A DNA stretch of 64,000 nucleotides from Lysinibacillus sp. B2A1. Its GTDB lineage: Bacteria > Bacillota > Bacilli > Bacillales_A > Planococcaceae. Positions within the stretch are counted from its first letter, which is position 1. Each line of letters opens with the position of its first letter. The notes under the pieces are model-generated. The model ran no database searches and was not told where the DNA came from. It saw only the letters and a program-made list of their open reading frames with translations. The DNA lies in assembly GCA_002973635.1 (NCBI GenBank), contig CP027224.1, forward strand, positions 1,746,501 through 1,810,500, given 5' to 3'. The position numbers were made by a program, and so were the translations under genes. This document shows positions 63,695 through 64,000 of the stretch, in pieces.

Positions 63695-64000
63695 ATGGGA
63701 GATAAAAAGTATCAAGTCTTTATTAGCTCAACATATACAGACTTAGTAAATGCTAGAGCGAAAATTAGTGAGCAAATTCTTACACTCTATCATTTCCCGA
63801 TTGGAATGGAGATGTTTAGTGCTGGGGATGATGACCAATGGACGGTAATAACAAATACCATAGATAAGAGTGATTACTATGTTATTATTCTTGGACATAG
63901 ATATGGTTCATTGGCTGATGATGGATTTTCATATACCGAAAAAGAATATGATTATGCTAAGTCGAAGGGTATTCCTATAATGGCATTTATTAAAGACCGC
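63695..64000 (+). CDS. DUF4062-domain protein, C-terminus beyond window
   Basis: ATG 63695 behind GGAGTG opens 102 codons to the window edge without a stop. KYQVFISSTYTDLVNARAKI and VIILGHRYGSLADD are the typical DUF4062 start and middle; the domain has a TIR-like layout and usually heads long proteins with an NTPase or other effector. Such proteins occur in bacterial immune loci. Which effector follows cannot be seen. Confidence 0.8.
   Translation, partial: MGDKKYQVFISSTYTDLVNARAKISEQILTLYHFPIGMEMFSAGDDDQWTVITNTIDKSDYYVIILGHRYGSLADDGFSYTEKEYDYAKSKGIPIMAFIKDR

Overview
The window reads as chromosomal DNA of a spore-forming, low-GC Firmicute, most likely a Lysinibacillus-type Bacillaceae. It carries sleB, ypeB, prsW, spoIVA and the Bacillus-type gene order der-gpsA-yphE-yphF-spoIVA-hbs-folE-mtrB-hepS-menG-hepT-ndk. 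Genus is an inference from synteny and protein style.

Layout. (1) 1-7918 is the edge of an SPbeta-like prophage or its remnant. It holds structural genes on the minus strand, a sigma-like regulator, a DGQHR-domain gene that appears frameshifted, an MrpR-type repressor (integrase fold without catalytic residues), and a LexA-box promoter driving small genes that end in a 3D-domain wall protein. (2) 7940-8125 and 15769-16072 are two transposase-less elements resembling IS200/IS605 (TnpB-associated) right ends. The second splits a TauE/SafE permease gene. (3) 8191-16904 is an accessory or stress region: SigW promoter, yuaF-floT, a Tet(L)-type tetracycline efflux gene with leader peptide and RBS hairpin, an acetyltransferase, a soluble chemoreceptor, an MFS transporter and a lipoprotein cyclophilin. 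(4) 17050-43833 is conserved core chromosome: fabI with a FapR operator, fer, recQ-type helicase, ypdA, ansA, prsW, sleB-ypeB, motI, cmk, ypfD, der, gpsA, spoIVA, hbs, folE, mtrB, the menaquinone genes and ndk. It is interrupted only by a PlsY-like gene joined to an unusual GNAT-aminotransferase fusion.

(5) From about 43.9 kb to the right edge lies an AT-rich integrative element inserted directly after ndk. It starts with a tyrosine recombinase and carries its own replication set: a DUF669-like putative ssDNA-binding protein, a second PolC-type DNA polymerase III with proofreading domain and degenerate PHP domain, an archaeo-eukaryotic-type primase and an SF3/D5 helicase. No capsid, terminase or conjugation gene is visible. 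Its cargo includes three S-layer-homology proteins (two in a recent tandem duplication), an HExxH metallopeptidase-like protein and, at the edge, a membrane protein plus a DUF4062 protein.

The most striking signal is not a gene. Two 0.3-kb non-coding loci, 45933-46236 and 58039-58374, each carry nine copies of the 7-mer GGTTACA/TGTAACC arranged 4 (21-bp period), 2 (9-bp), 3 (9-bp), with an identical 80-bp gap and a shared palindrome. They are mirror images of each other. One lies upstream of the ssDNA-binding/polymerase genes and the other upstream of the primase/helicase genes, so they are good candidates for paired iteron origins or replication-control sites of an apparently undescribed self-replicating integrative element.
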